Source: Lagopus muta
Taxonomy: Eukaryota; Chordata; Aves; Galliformes; Phasianidae
Reading direction: 5' to 3'
Length of the DNA stretch: 64,000 nucleotides
Assembly: GCF_023343835.1 (NCBI RefSeq)
Contig: NC_064437.1
Coordinates: 50,728,972-50,792,971 of the forward strand
Position 1 is the first letter of the stretch; each line of letters begins with the position of its first letter. Below, one piece after another: positions 61,562 through 64,000 of this stretch. Below the pieces are notes generated by a model. It made no database searches and was not told the origin of the DNA. It worked only from the letters and a program-made list of their open reading frames with translations. A program made the position numbers and the translations under genes.

Positions 61562-64000
<2,439 letters not shown>

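Overview
The window reads as vertebrate nuclear DNA from a bird, most likely a galliform such as chicken. It is AT-rich and gene-poor, with multi-exon genes, GT-AG introns and two CpG islands. The recognisable interspersed repeats are almost all CR1 LINE 3' ends, with their characteristic octamer tails. There are no bacterial operons, CRISPR arrays or tRNA genes. The species call rests on repeat type and gene similarity only.

Two protein-coding genes can be read exon by exon, both on the minus strand. SLC35G1 lies at 37059-42271 with three coding exons that join cleanly into 382 codons. It encodes a ten-helix EamA/DMT-type membrane protein and starts in a CpG island at about 41.7-42.8 kb. LGI1 is present only as its 3' part, at 58684-61634. 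The last leucine-rich repeat exon, the LRR C-terminal cap exon and the two EPTP beta-propeller exons are in the window; the signal peptide and first repeats lie beyond 64000. The order LGI1 then SLC35G1 on one strand matches human 10q23.33 as I remember it, where PLCE1 comes next on the same strand.

Layout: 1-21.0 kb has no recognisable exon and could be the large first intron of PLCE1 or intergenic DNA. 21.0-22.4 kb is a strong CpG island in the place expected for the PLCE1 promoter, but no PLCE1 coding sequence is visible. 22.4-36.9 kb is intergenic with a few CR1 remnants and one good CTCF-like motif. 36.9-42.8 kb is SLC35G1. 42.8-58.3 kb is intergenic and holds the densest repeat cluster (45.2-48.4 kb): several CR1 pieces in both orientations around a promoter-like, LTR-like segment with NF-E2/AP-1, E-box palindrome, TATA and polyadenylation motifs. 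58.3-64.0 kb is the 3' half of LGI1 and the start of its next intron.

The two genes are not known to act together. LGI1 is a secreted synaptic ligand of ADAM22/ADAM23, and SLC35G1 is a DMT-superfamily membrane protein. I see no undescribed molecular system. The most useful leads are the promoter-like element at 47.2-47.9 kb, the CTCF-like site at 31.5 kb, the ambiguous CpG island at 22 kb with a signal-peptide-like exon candidate, and lineage differences in the LGI1 propeller.
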